A DNA stretch of 28,561 nucleotides from a virus, in the IMG/VR virus record IMGVR_UViG_3300042295_000056, positions 1 through 28,561 of that record. One strand, given 5' to 3'. Shown piece after piece: positions 7,405 to 14,469 of this stretch. The notes under the pieces are model-generated. The model did not search any database, was not told where the DNA came from, and saw nothing but the letters and a program-made list of their open reading frames with translations. Position 1 is the stretch's first letter. Each line of letters begins with the position of its first letter. A program made the translations under genes and the position numbers.

Positions 7405-7766
7405 TTTATAACCTCACCGCGAATAGATTTGTTTAGTTCTTCAATCTGAGTGTTTAGAATTTCGATACCAGAAGCAGGAACAACGCATTCTCTATAGACT
7501 GGCTTCTCTACTTCTGTTGTAACACGCTCAATAGTGCGTGTTTGAATTGTGTCGTTCTGACCCGCAAGTTCGATAACTTTACCAGACAGCGCATTGTATT
7601 CTTTTTGCAGTCTTTCGTTTTCTGCGATGGCAGCTTTGAGCAATTCGTTTTCTTTCTCAGCAACTTGCATAGTCTTCAGGCGATAACCTGCGCCAAATGA
7701 AAGCGCGATTACTAGAACTGCTGCGCCAATTTTAATGTACATAATGTACGGTGTTAGTGGTCCCAT
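7401..7766 (-). CDS. Rz-like inner-membrane spanin (i-spanin)
   Basis: A 121-residue protein with one N-terminal membrane helix (about 10-28, IKIGAAVLVIALSFGAG), a coiled coil (about 34-70) and a periplasmic end with EKPVYRECVVPASGIEILN. That last stretch matches the (Y)-x-x-C-x-(V/L)-P-x-(S/A)-G-x-x-x-L-N pattern I know from Rz-like lysis proteins. GGAGG stands 9 nt before ATG 7766. The start overlaps the preceding gene stop (TAATG) and the end overlaps the o-spanin start. It spans from the inner membrane toward the outer-membrane partner in the last step of lysis of a Gram-negative host. Confidence 0.85.
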   Translation of the reverse strand: MGPLTPYIMYIKIGAAVLVIALSFGAGYRLKTMQVAEKENELLKAAIAENERLQKEYNALSGKVIELAGQNDTIQTRTIERVTTEVEKPVYRECVVPASGIEILNTQIEELNKSIRGEVIK

Positions 7767-8326
7767 TATTGCTTTCCTCCATTAATAATACCGAGAACGC
7801 GACGAGCGATCTCTTTTGTATCAATTTCATTTTGTGCTTTGTATTTGTTTCTTGGCTTTACAGGTGGTTCGCCCTTAGCACCCACGCCAAGACCAGCGAT
7901 GGCACCACCAGATACGTTGTTGGTTGGTTCGCCCTCTTCTTCAACTTGTTCTTCTTTGAACATTTTTTCAGCTTCTGCTAAACAAATATTGAATTCTTTT
8001 TCTAACCAATCCATGTCAACATAATCATTAAAATCTTCTTTTACTTCTTTCTTGTTATATTCTCTTAGGAGTAGCAATGCTGCAGCATAAGACGCAATAG
8101 CTGATTTACCGCCAGGAAGTTTTCCTAGCAGTTTCTTTAGATTCATTCCAATCAAATCAAAATAACCAAAAGAATCTCTTTGATCTGGTGTTCTATTTTT
8201 CTTTGGAATTAGAATCGCGCCATCTTTATCGATGACGCCAGTTTTATAGGCTTCCCATTTTTCGAATGGTAAAACAAGATTCTTTAAGAATCTATAAGCC
8301 AAATATAAGTCGATTACACCAGCCAT
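7766..8326 (-). CDS. Conserved phage protein, function unknown
   Basis: A 186-residue soluble protein. The N-terminal half (LAYRFLKNLVLPFEKWEAYK, then GVIDKDGAILIPKK) resembles, from memory, a family widespread in T4-like phages next to virion genes. A PGGKSAIASYAAALLLLRE stretch at about 91-110 is the likely conserved core. The C-terminal third is glycine- and glutamate-rich and looks disordered. No catalytic motif is seen. It overlaps both neighbours by TAATG junctions, so it is translationally linked to the gene before it and to the i-spanin after it. A virion or assembly role is inferred only from position. Confidence 0.75.
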   Translation of the reverse strand: MAGVIDLYLAYRFLKNLVLPFEKWEAYKTGVIDKDGAILIPKKNRTPDQRDSFGYFDLIGMNLKKLLGKLPGGKSAIASYAAALLLLREYNKKEVKEDFNDYVDMDWLEKEFNICLAEAEKMFKEEQVEEEGEPTNNVSGGAIAGLGVGAKGEPPVKPRNKYKAQNEIDTKEIARRVLGIINGGKQ

Positions 8327-8718
8327 TAAATATTCCTTAGTCTATTTACTATCTCATCATCAAGAGAAATGTTACTGTCAATTATAACTGCGTGTTGCCC
8401 AATTTCGTATAACCTTTCTGGCATGTAGCCAAGATAGACCAGAAATGGTTTTAGCAATTCCCAATTGCCGTCCAGCTTCAAGAAAAGCATTCTGGTTGTA
8501 GGGATTGCGCCGAACAAATTATAAAGAGCGATTAGGTGGTTTAGAACTAATCGCTCTTTGATTTCACCTGTTTCTTGATACTTCGTAAATAAACGCTTGA
8601 TGTACTTAAAACGATTTAAGTCATCATGAAACTCTTCGATACTCTCGCAGCCAGGATTGTCATAATGTTTGGCTGCGTAGAGCACGAAGTTTTTAGCGTT
8701 CAAATTGTGGTATTCCAT
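8326..8718 (-). CDS. Conserved phage protein, function unknown
   Basis: A 130-residue, probably helical soluble protein. Stretches such as NFVLYAAKHYDNPGC, DDLNRFKYIKRLFTKY and RLVLNHLIALYNLFG are strongly reminiscent of an unnamed family that I recall from T4-like phages, including cyanophages, near structural genes. No active-site motif or membrane segment is visible. It begins 30 nt after the stop of the repeat-containing virion-type gene and overlaps the next gene by TAATG. AGGATT precedes the ATG. Role unknown. Confidence 0.75.
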   Translation of the reverse strand: MEYHNLNAKNFVLYAAKHYDNPGCESIEEFHDDLNRFKYIKRLFTKYQETGEIKERLVLNHLIALYNLFGAIPTTRMLFLKLDGNWELLKPFLVYLGYMPERLYEIGQHAVIIDSNISLDDEIVNRLRNI

Positions 8719-8748
8719 AATAATCCTATAAAGTAGACGAACTACTTA

Positions 8749-9990
8749 TTAGGCATCTTTGAAGACTGCATCTTCTTGGTCACCACCGATTGTACCACCA
8801 GCGACTAGGGTTTCGTAGAACACGCGACCAGCACGACCGCCAGTACCAACAGTGCGCTTCACCCAACCAGCGTGAGCGACGTTCTTGTCACCACCAGAGG
8901 ATAGAACAGCAGCTGCAGTAGCAGTTTCACCAGTTAGACCGTGACCTGTTTCGCCAACACCAGGAACTAGAACAAGAGCAGCACCACCGTTTGTAGCAGC
9001 TATGCTGATTGTGGTCGAGTTCGAAGAAGCAACGTGATAGGTTGTTCCGTCAACAAGTGGCGAGATGGCAGTGTTGCCAGCTTTGACGTCATATACAACT
9101 TTGTCACCAACTTGGAACTTGTTGGAAGCGATTGTGATATAACCCTGACCGACGCGACGTAGAGTGTGACCAGTTTCAGAAACACCAGCAGTCAAGTTAA
9201 GGTTTGCACCACCAGAAGTTAGTGCTAGTTGTAGAGCAGTTGTATTCGAGCTTACTACAAAGTAGCTGGTTCCGTTGACGATACCAGTAATAGCAGTGTT
9301 ACCAGCAGCAACTAGATACTGAACCTTGTCACCGTTAGCTAGACCGTGAGCGGAAGTAGTTGTGATGAACTCAGTAGTATTAGCAACACCAGTTAGCGCG
9401 TTGAAAGTGTTATCTTTGATCAATGCGGTGTTAGCATTGAAAGTTTGCTCGGCTGGTGGATCAACAGTTACAGCTGGAGCAACGGTGTAAGTATTACCAG
9501 CAGCATTAACAGCGATAACCGAGATATAACCAGTGCCGTTAGCAGTTGCAGTTGCGGTAGCATTACCACCAACAGTTACAGTTGGAGCTGAGAAGTAGCC
9601 CGAACCTTTGAAAGTAACGATGTATTGTTGAACAGAAGCGTTACCAGAAACAGTTGCTTCGGTAGTATCGACACCAAAAATTTCATCTAGGTCGCCTTTA
9701 TCTTCCGAACCAATAAACGCTGGTCCTTCTTGAACTGTGAATGTGTTACCAGCATCAACGTTTGCTAGTAAAACACCAGTTAGATCGCCAGCTACAACAC
9801 CAGCAGTATTGCTTGTGATTGCAACTAGAAGATATTTTCTTCCGTCGGCGATAATGTAATTACCTACTTTTACTTCTGTTCCAAGTAGGGTAGAGGTTCC
9901 AGTTAAAGTACCATAGATTGCGTTTGCGTCAACGTTCGCAATCGCAATAGTACCAGTTCCGGATTTAACATCAGTATTTCCCCATAGCAT
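8749..9990 (-). CDS. Probable virion structural protein with tandem beta-rich repeats
   Basis: A 413-residue protein very rich in T, G, A, V and N and poor in charged residues, as in phage decoration or fibre proteins. Residues about 216-279 and 292-354 are two copies of one unit: HGL/FQ...GDKV.Y...AGNTAI...V(D/N)GT(S/T)Y.V.SSN(T/S)T....A.(S/N)GGA.L.L..GV.ETGH. A separate unit at about 128-178 has GSGY/TGY...APTVTV/APAVTV. The C-terminal HAGWVKRTVGTGGRAGRVFYE stretch and the LWGNTD start recall structural proteins of T4-like marine phages. AGGAGAAAG precedes ATG 9990. No signal peptide. A head decoration or surface role is likely but unproven. Confidence 0.75.
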   Translation of the reverse strand: MLWGNTDVKSGTGTIAIANVDANAIYGTLTGTSTLLGTEVKVGNYIIADGRKYLLVAITSNTAGVVAGDLTGVLLANVDAGNTFTVQEGPAFIGSEDKGDLDEIFGVDTTEATVSGNASVQQYIVTFKGSGYFSAPTVTVGGNATATATANGTGYISVIAVNAAGNTYTVAPAVTVDPPAEQTFNANTALIKDNTFNALTGVANTTEFITTTSAHGLANGDKVQYLVAAGNTAITGIVNGTSYFVVSSNTTALQLALTSGGANLNLTAGVSETGHTLRRVGQGYITIASNKFQVGDKVVYDVKAGNTAISPLVDGTTYHVASSNSTTISIAATNGGAALVLVPGVGETGHGLTGETATAAAVLSSGGDKNVAHAGWVKRTVGTGGRAGRVFYETLVAGGTIGGDQEDAVFKDA

Positions 9991-10005
9991 ATTCTTTCTC
10001 CTAAG

Positions 10006-10230
10006 TTATTTTATTAAGTGGCTTACATAATCAGATTCTTTGATACTCAGCCACTTTGAGGAAGGCTGTCTCTTATTATCTATTTTCGTATCTTCAACAA
10101 CAGGCTTTTCAATAACTACTTCCTGTTGTTTATTGCGATTCGCTTGCCATTCACCGAAATTGTTAATAACGGTAGGCTGTTTTTGCTCTACCTTTTCTTT
10201 CTTAACAATGTTCTTGGCTACGATACCCAT
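10006..10230 (-). CDS. Small hypothetical protein
   Basis: A 74-residue, lysine- and glutamine-rich protein with no recognised domain, membrane segment or signal. INNFGEWQANRNKQQ in the middle and a WLSIKESDYV stretch near the C-terminus are its only distinctive parts. The ATG is preceded by CAGGAAT and lies 6 nt after the stop of the two-helix membrane protein gene, inside a tightly packed late operon, which is the main reason to accept it as real. Confidence 0.6.
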   Translation of the reverse strand: MGIVAKNIVKKEKVEQKQPTVINNFGEWQANRNKQQEVVIEKPVVEDTKIDNKRQPSSKWLSIKESDYVSHLIK

Positions 10231-10236
10231 TATTTA

Positions 10237-10509
10237 TTATTCCTGATATGGCTCATCAGCCACAACTGGCTCTTCTTTTTGCTTACCATCACCGCTCAGC
10301 GATAGACCACCAAGCAGACCTACGAATGCACCAATTACGGTGTTAAAAGCTGGACCAATAATGGCAAAGATTTGCTGATTGTCAACAACATCATTTGGCA
10401 TGAAAATACCAACAAGAAGAGCAAGCACAACTACAACGCAGATAGAAGCGAGTGTGCCTACTGTGACCTTTAGAATCCAGCGAATTAGTTTTTGAGAATC
10501 TTTATCCAT
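10237..10509 (-). CDS. Two-helix membrane protein, holin-like
   Basis: A 90-residue protein with two predicted membrane helices (about 10-35 and 46-71), a short loop (MPNDVVDNQQ) and an acidic C-terminal tail. The second helix is glycine-rich (GAFVGLLGGLSL). Similar small proteins occur in T4-like marine phages to my memory, without proven function. Size and topology would suit a holin, but the gene is 2.5 kb from the lysis cassette and is linked to the 758-residue cargo-type gene by a TAATG overlap, so another membrane role is equally possible. Confidence 0.65.
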   Translation of the reverse strand: MDKDSQKLIRWILKVTVGTLASICVVVVLALLVGIFMPNDVVDNQQIFAIIGPAFNTVIGAFVGLLGGLSLSGDGKQKEEPVVADEPYQE

Positions 10510-12785
10510 TACTTTTTATCCTTTGGTGTGTTTAATTTTTGCATGCCTTTGGCAATCTTCTTGACTCGCATAGCAGCTGGCTTTGAAGACTTGACTTCAC
10601 GACCGCCCTCGAATGGAGCTTTTTCTACTTCTTCGTTCTTAGGTTTCTTGCCAGATTTCTTCATAGCAATAGCGATCGCTGCTTGTTGCGCAGGATTAGT
10701 AGCTTCTTCCAACTCTGACATCAGATAGTCATTAGCGGTCTGTAGATAGTCAGTTGCTAGTGTAATCTTTGACTGAACCCACTCTGGCATGTCAGTTTCT
10801 TTGTCAAGAACTTTCATCATTTCTTGGCAGTTGCGGATGATGGTGCGCAGTTGCGACATAGCCATATCACCCTCGTAGCCATACTCGCCTTCGTCTTGCT
10901 TGTCTTTAGCACCGATGGCTTCGCCTAGTGTGCTTTTAGGTTTAGAGTCGCCTTCTGATTTGGGAATTGGTTTCAAATGTTGTTGTGATACAATGTGATT
11001 CTTTCCATCGTGATGGACAGCCATTCCAGCAGTACGTGTGCCATACACCCTACCAGCTCCACCCAGAACAGATACGGGTTTACCATGTAGCGGATGTCCT
11101 GGCTTGTCAACGATGTGCGTTGCTGCTGGTTTAGGTCGTGGCTTGTCACCGATGGCCACGAGGGCTTCGCCTAGTGTTCTTTTAGGTTTAGGGTATGAGA
11201 GAATTGTCCTGCCCAACGGACCATCGTCTTTATTGTCAGTCGTTGCTGCTGGTTTAGGTGTCGCTGGTTTATGCGTTGCTGGAATTTGTCCGTGCGTATC
11301 TTTATCGTAAGAAGCCAAACCACCATGACGTCTGCGAACAACCGAGTCCTTTTTTACATGTCCTACTACTTTTCCTGTTGATTTATGCACCACATGACCA
11401 GTGGATGTTACTACGTGATCTGAAGTAAGTTTTTGTTTTTGCTTGTGACGAAGATTTGCAGAATGATAATGTGTTGGAGATGACTTATTGGCTTCATCCA
11501 ACTCAACTTCTTCTGGCATTTTCATTTTCGCTTTCTGAAAGCCCATCTTGGTTCTTTGTAGAAGCGAAGGATCAGCTGTAGTCAGATTCATCATCTTGTC
11601 AAGCATCGCTAAGATTTCCTGACGAAGTGCTGGATTGGTCAGAGCCTTGTCGCCCATCTTGATTGCGCGCTTCATCTTCATTAGATCGGAAGGATCCTTA
11701 GCCATTGCACGAAGCAACATGTTTTGCTGTTGGTCTTCTGCTTCGTTGAACATAGTTGTGTATGCTTCCCAGAAGTTTTCTAGTTGTTCGTCTAGGTTGA
11801 CTGACTCGTACATGTCTTCTCTTTCTGCTCTATTATAAGAAGAAAGAATGTGCTTTGGATGCGCATGTCCTTTTACTACAAACGTACCACCACCTGCTGG
11901 ATCATGTACATGATTGATTATGGTATGTGTTGTTTTTCCTTTTGAATCTTTGACATGGTGAACGTGCAATGTCGTTCCTCCATGTGTTTCTAGTTCGTGG
12001 TCTGGTTTGCGGTCAGGAATATCGCCATGTTCTTCTGGATCATGATCGTCCAGATTTCTATCAACGTCTGCGCCACTCTTCGTGGTAATTTCTTGCAGGT
12101 TGACTTCTTCTGCACGATAGTTGCTGATTCTGCCACCAGATACATTTTGTTTGCTTAGACGAGCAGCTGCGCTCTTGACGCCAAGAAGACGCTTGAATGC
12201 TTTTTTCGATGCATCCTTGCTTCCGCTTTCGCCAGCAAACTTAGCATCGTTGTGTACATCGACAACGGCTTTGCTGACATAATTGCCTAGTGTCTTGTCG
12301 CTGATTTCATCGATCTGCTCGAACGATTCATTAAACATCTTTTCGCCTTCCGTGTGAGGCAGTGGCTTCGCGCCACGTTTTTTTAATTCAGCCTTAATAT
12401 GTGGAAGATGTGGGTCTTCATGGCCACCGCCACCACTGTATCCCATGTTATGGTGATGTAGATACTGAAGATGCTTCGTAGGAACTTTCTTGATGTGTTC
12501 GATATTTTTTTCGATTTTGTCGCCGTGCTTGGCAGCTGTAGCGTGGTCAGCATCAGTAAATGGCTTCATGGCTTCGTCTAGCTCGACTTCTTCAGCAACT
12601 TTCTTCGCTGTAGCAGTAGCAATCGCCATCTTCTTACCCATGTCCATTCCTGGATTTTCGCGTTCCATGGCTTTTGCGATTTCTTCGCGTTTCTTCATCT
12701 CAGCGTCGGTCAGTTTCTTCTCACCAAGCATAACTTGCTTGATGATATCGACTAGTGGATCTTTTGTGGTAAATGGGTTCGACAT
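10509..12785 (-). CDS. Multi-module protein with repeated L/I-x-E junctions, probable packaged head protein
   Basis: A 758-residue hydrophilic protein made of short modules joined by acidic linkers. The same junction recurs at residues 69-71 (LDE/A), 158-160 (IDE/I), 230-232 (LQE/I), 331-333 (LDE/Q), 429-431 (LDE/A), 538-540 (LGE/A), 620-622 (LGE/A) and 692-694 (LEE/A). Each fits the T4 prohead protease rule of L/I-x-E before the cut. EEVELDEA occurs twice in full. Modules include a Lys/Met helix unit at each end (KREEIAKAM, QQAAIAIAMKKSG), a DKTLGNYVSKA unit (163-173), a His-rich unit (about 271-312) and an MPEWVQSKITLATDYL unit (666-681) that I recall from many T4-like phages. No enzyme motif is seen. 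Position in the late block supports internal head location. Confidence 0.7.
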   Translation of the reverse strand: MSNPFTTKDPLVDIIKQVMLGEKKLTDAEMKKREEIAKAMERENPGMDMGKKMAIATATAKKVAEEVELDEAMKPFTDADHATAAKHGDKIEKNIEHIKKVPTKHLQYLHHHNMGYSGGGGHEDPHLPHIKAELKKRGAKPLPHTEGEKMFNESFEQIDEISDKTLGNYVSKAVVDVHNDAKFAGESGSKDASKKAFKRLLGVKSAAARLSKQNVSGGRISNYRAEEVNLQEITTKSGADVDRNLDDHDPEEHGDIPDRKPDHELETHGGTTLHVHHVKDSKGKTTHTIINHVHDPAGGGTFVVKGHAHPKHILSSYNRAEREDMYESVNLDEQLENFWEAYTTMFNEAEDQQQNMLLRAMAKDPSDLMKMKRAIKMGDKALTNPALRQEILAMLDKMMNLTTADPSLLQRTKMGFQKAKMKMPEEVELDEANKSSPTHYHSANLRHKQKQKLTSDHVVTSTGHVVHKSTGKVVGHVKKDSVVRRRHGGLASYDKDTHGQIPATHKPATPKPAATTDNKDDGPLGRTILSYPKPKRTLGEALVAIGDKPRPKPAATHIVDKPGHPLHGKPVSVLGGAGRVYGTRTAGMAVHHDGKNHIVSQQHLKPIPKSEGDSKPKSTLGEAIGAKDKQDEGEYGYEGDMAMSQLRTIIRNCQEMMKVLDKETDMPEWVQSKITLATDYLQTANDYLMSELEEATNPAQQAAIAIAMKKSGKKPKNEEVEKAPFEGGREVKSSKPAAMRVKKIAKGMQKLNTPKDKK

Positions 12786-12794
12786 AATGGTTCC

Positions 12795-13313
12795 TTATTT
12801 GTTTCTACGAGATTTGGTCCAAGAACCAAAGTCATATTTTTCGTTGATGTCAGCAATACGTTGGTTTACTTCTTCACGGACACCAACTCCAGAAGCGATA
12901 GAGCGAAGCATCCAAGCGTGTTTTTCGTGAGCGTCGATTCTACCACCTAAGAAATCGTTCATGCCGTATTTCTTTACAGCGTTTGACTCGTCGAACGCGC
13001 GAGTCAGGAGATTAATCATTTCAGCGTTGCTTTGATACAAATCCATAATCATATCAACTGGAGTTGTAGCAGTTCCATCGGCAATAGTTCTTAGTGCAAC
13101 GAACTCACTCAGACCAGCTGGAGCGTCGATACCCAGAGTGCGAATTTCTTCAGCAGTAGGATCGATTGCGCCTTCAAAATCTTCGTATAATTCACCAAAG
13201 AACTCATGTAGTTGTGGGAAGAACATGCCTTTAACATTCCAGTGATAGCCCTGCGCTTTGTACTTCAAAACGACAGTATTGGCTAGGATGGTTTTCATTG
13301 TATCTTGTAACAT
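12795..13313 (-). CDS. Dps/ferritin-like DNA-protection protein
   Basis: A 172-residue four-helix protein of the Dps family, which stores iron, detoxifies peroxide and can coat DNA. The signature YHWNVKG...QLHEFF...D...E is clear: H24, H36, D51 and E55 align with ferroxidase ligands of E. coli Dps (H51, H63, D78, E82). The position equivalent to D67 is G40, so one iron ligand seems lost; the neighbouring E41 might substitute. The C-terminus is basic (TKSRRNK), as in DNA-binding Dps proteins. A CTAAATA late box lies about 25 nt upstream, and GGAG precedes ATG 13313. Late timing suggests protection of packaged or replicating phage DNA. It lacks an obvious capsid-targeting start. Confidence 0.88.
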   Translation of the reverse strand: MLQDTMKTILANTVVLKYKAQGYHWNVKGMFFPQLHEFFGELYEDFEGAIDPTAEEIRTLGIDAPAGLSEFVALRTIADGTATTPVDMIMDLYQSNAEMINLLTRAFDESNAVKKYGMNDFLGGRIDAHEKHAWMLRSIASGVGVREEVNQRIADINEKYDFGSWTKSRRNK

Positions 13314-13335
13314 AGATTAATCTCCGTGGGAACCC

Positions 13336-13344
13336 TATATTTAG
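13336..13344 (-). promoter_or_regulatory. Late promoter box CTAAATA (Dps gene)
   Basis: Minus-strand CTAAATATA lies in the 31-nt gap between the 374-residue gene and the Dps gene, about 25 nt above the Dps ATG. CTAAATA fits the late-promoter -10 type of T4-like phages (T4 TATAAATA; CTAAATA in cyanophages as I recall). Five intergenic copies exist in the window. Confidence 0.7.
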
Positions 13345-14469
13345 TTATGCTTCGACCTTAGCTGAAGCTCTCCATTGCCTACAACTCCAGTATCTCGGAG
13401 TCGTTCTATCAGTTGCAGTGTCGCAGTTGTGACGTGCGCGGAAGTTCTTTCTGCGAGCAGGATCGTCGCGTTTGATTTCCATGTTAGGATCGCCGAAGCC
13501 AACCTTTACTACATTTCCTTTTTCATTCCTTACAAACACCTTGAACTTCTTTTTGCCGTCACCAGCGCGCATCACTTTACCTAGTGGCTTGTTCTCGTTT
13601 TCTTCTTCTCTGACTAATCCACCACTAGTACCAATATTGCCAGCTGGCGGAGGAACTACGTTCTTGCCAGCTGTTGGTGATGTTTCTTTGATAGTCTTAC
13701 CATTCATCTCTACGCTGTCGCCCATGTAGCGTTTTCCGCCATGGCTATCTGGATAGTAAGGCATTCCACCGCCAGTTTTTGGTTTGGTCGCAGGAGTTGG
13801 CTTGCTTGGTTCAGCATCTTTGTGGTCAGCTGGTGGCTTCGAGAAATCGTTCTTGACTTTCTCAAGAGCAGCTCTTAATCGCGCATTTCTGTCGGTTTCT
13901 TCAGGAACACAGTTAGGAACCATCTTGTCGCCTTTCTTTTTCATGCCGACTCTTTTGTATCCAGTCCAGCATGCTTCGCCAAACATCTTACGAGCTTTGA
14001 TGGTGTGCTTTGATTCTTTGGTCTTTGCGGTTGCGTCGCCAGGAGCTGGTTCATAGGCAGCAGGATCTTTGTCAGAAAGTTTGTCCATCTTTTCCCAATG
14101 TGCTGCGCGTGCTTTTGCGGTAGATGGCGAAAGACCAGACACATACTTCTTAGGCAGACCTGACTCTTTGTCCTTTGCGACTTCTTCTAGTTCCTCTTCG
14201 CGCAGATCTTTATCAGCACCATGATAAGTTCCCTTACCCTTAGTGATGTAGGAGTTGACGCGAGCCATGCCCCACTGTTGCGGAGTTGTTCCTGGACGGT
14301 GACCTGAGTTCCACGCAGCAACGCCACGCTTGTAAACTTTGCGTAGAGTTGATAGTGGCATGCCAGACTTGTCAGCTTTCGCTGCTAGACCTGAGTCAGA
14401 TTCTTCCATCTCGCTACGTTTTTCGCAAGCAGAGCAACAAGCTTCGTATAGTTCTTTGAATGTCTTCAT
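13345..14469 (-). CDS. Multi-module protein with capsid-targeting-like N-terminus
   Basis: A 374-residue hydrophilic protein starting MKTFKELYEA, close to the T4 internal-protein targeting peptide with a possible cut after L7-Y8-E9. Modules in order: residues 36-92 with VYKRGVAAW...GTTPQQWGMARVNS, paralogous to residues 500-556 of the upstream 1345-residue protein; 104-156 with a YVSGLSPSTAKARAAHW and YEPAPGD pattern; 166-190 with CWTGYKRVG...VPNCVPE, preceded by FGE/A; and 295-368 with KFKVFV...GDPNMEIKRDD, a RHNCD Cys and a YWSCRQW Cys. These modules recur in different orders in T4-like phage head-region proteins to my memory; none has a proven activity. The ATG overlaps the stop of the 1345-residue gene. 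Confidence 0.75.
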   Translation of the reverse strand: MKTFKELYEACCSACEKRSEMEESDSGLAAKADKSGMPLSTLRKVYKRGVAAWNSGHRPGTTPQQWGMARVNSYITKGKGTYHGADKDLREEELEEVAKDKESGLPKKYVSGLSPSTAKARAAHWEKMDKLSDKDPAAYEPAPGDATAKTKESKHTIKARKMFGEACWTGYKRVGMKKKGDKMVPNCVPEETDRNARLRAALEKVKNDFSKPPADHKDAEPSKPTPATKPKTGGGMPYYPDSHGGKRYMGDSVEMNGKTIKETSPTAGKNVVPPPAGNIGTSGGLVREEENENKPLGKVMRAGDGKKKFKVFVRNEKGNVVKVGFGDPNMEIKRDDPARRKNFRARHNCDTATDRTTPRYWSCRQWRASAKVEA

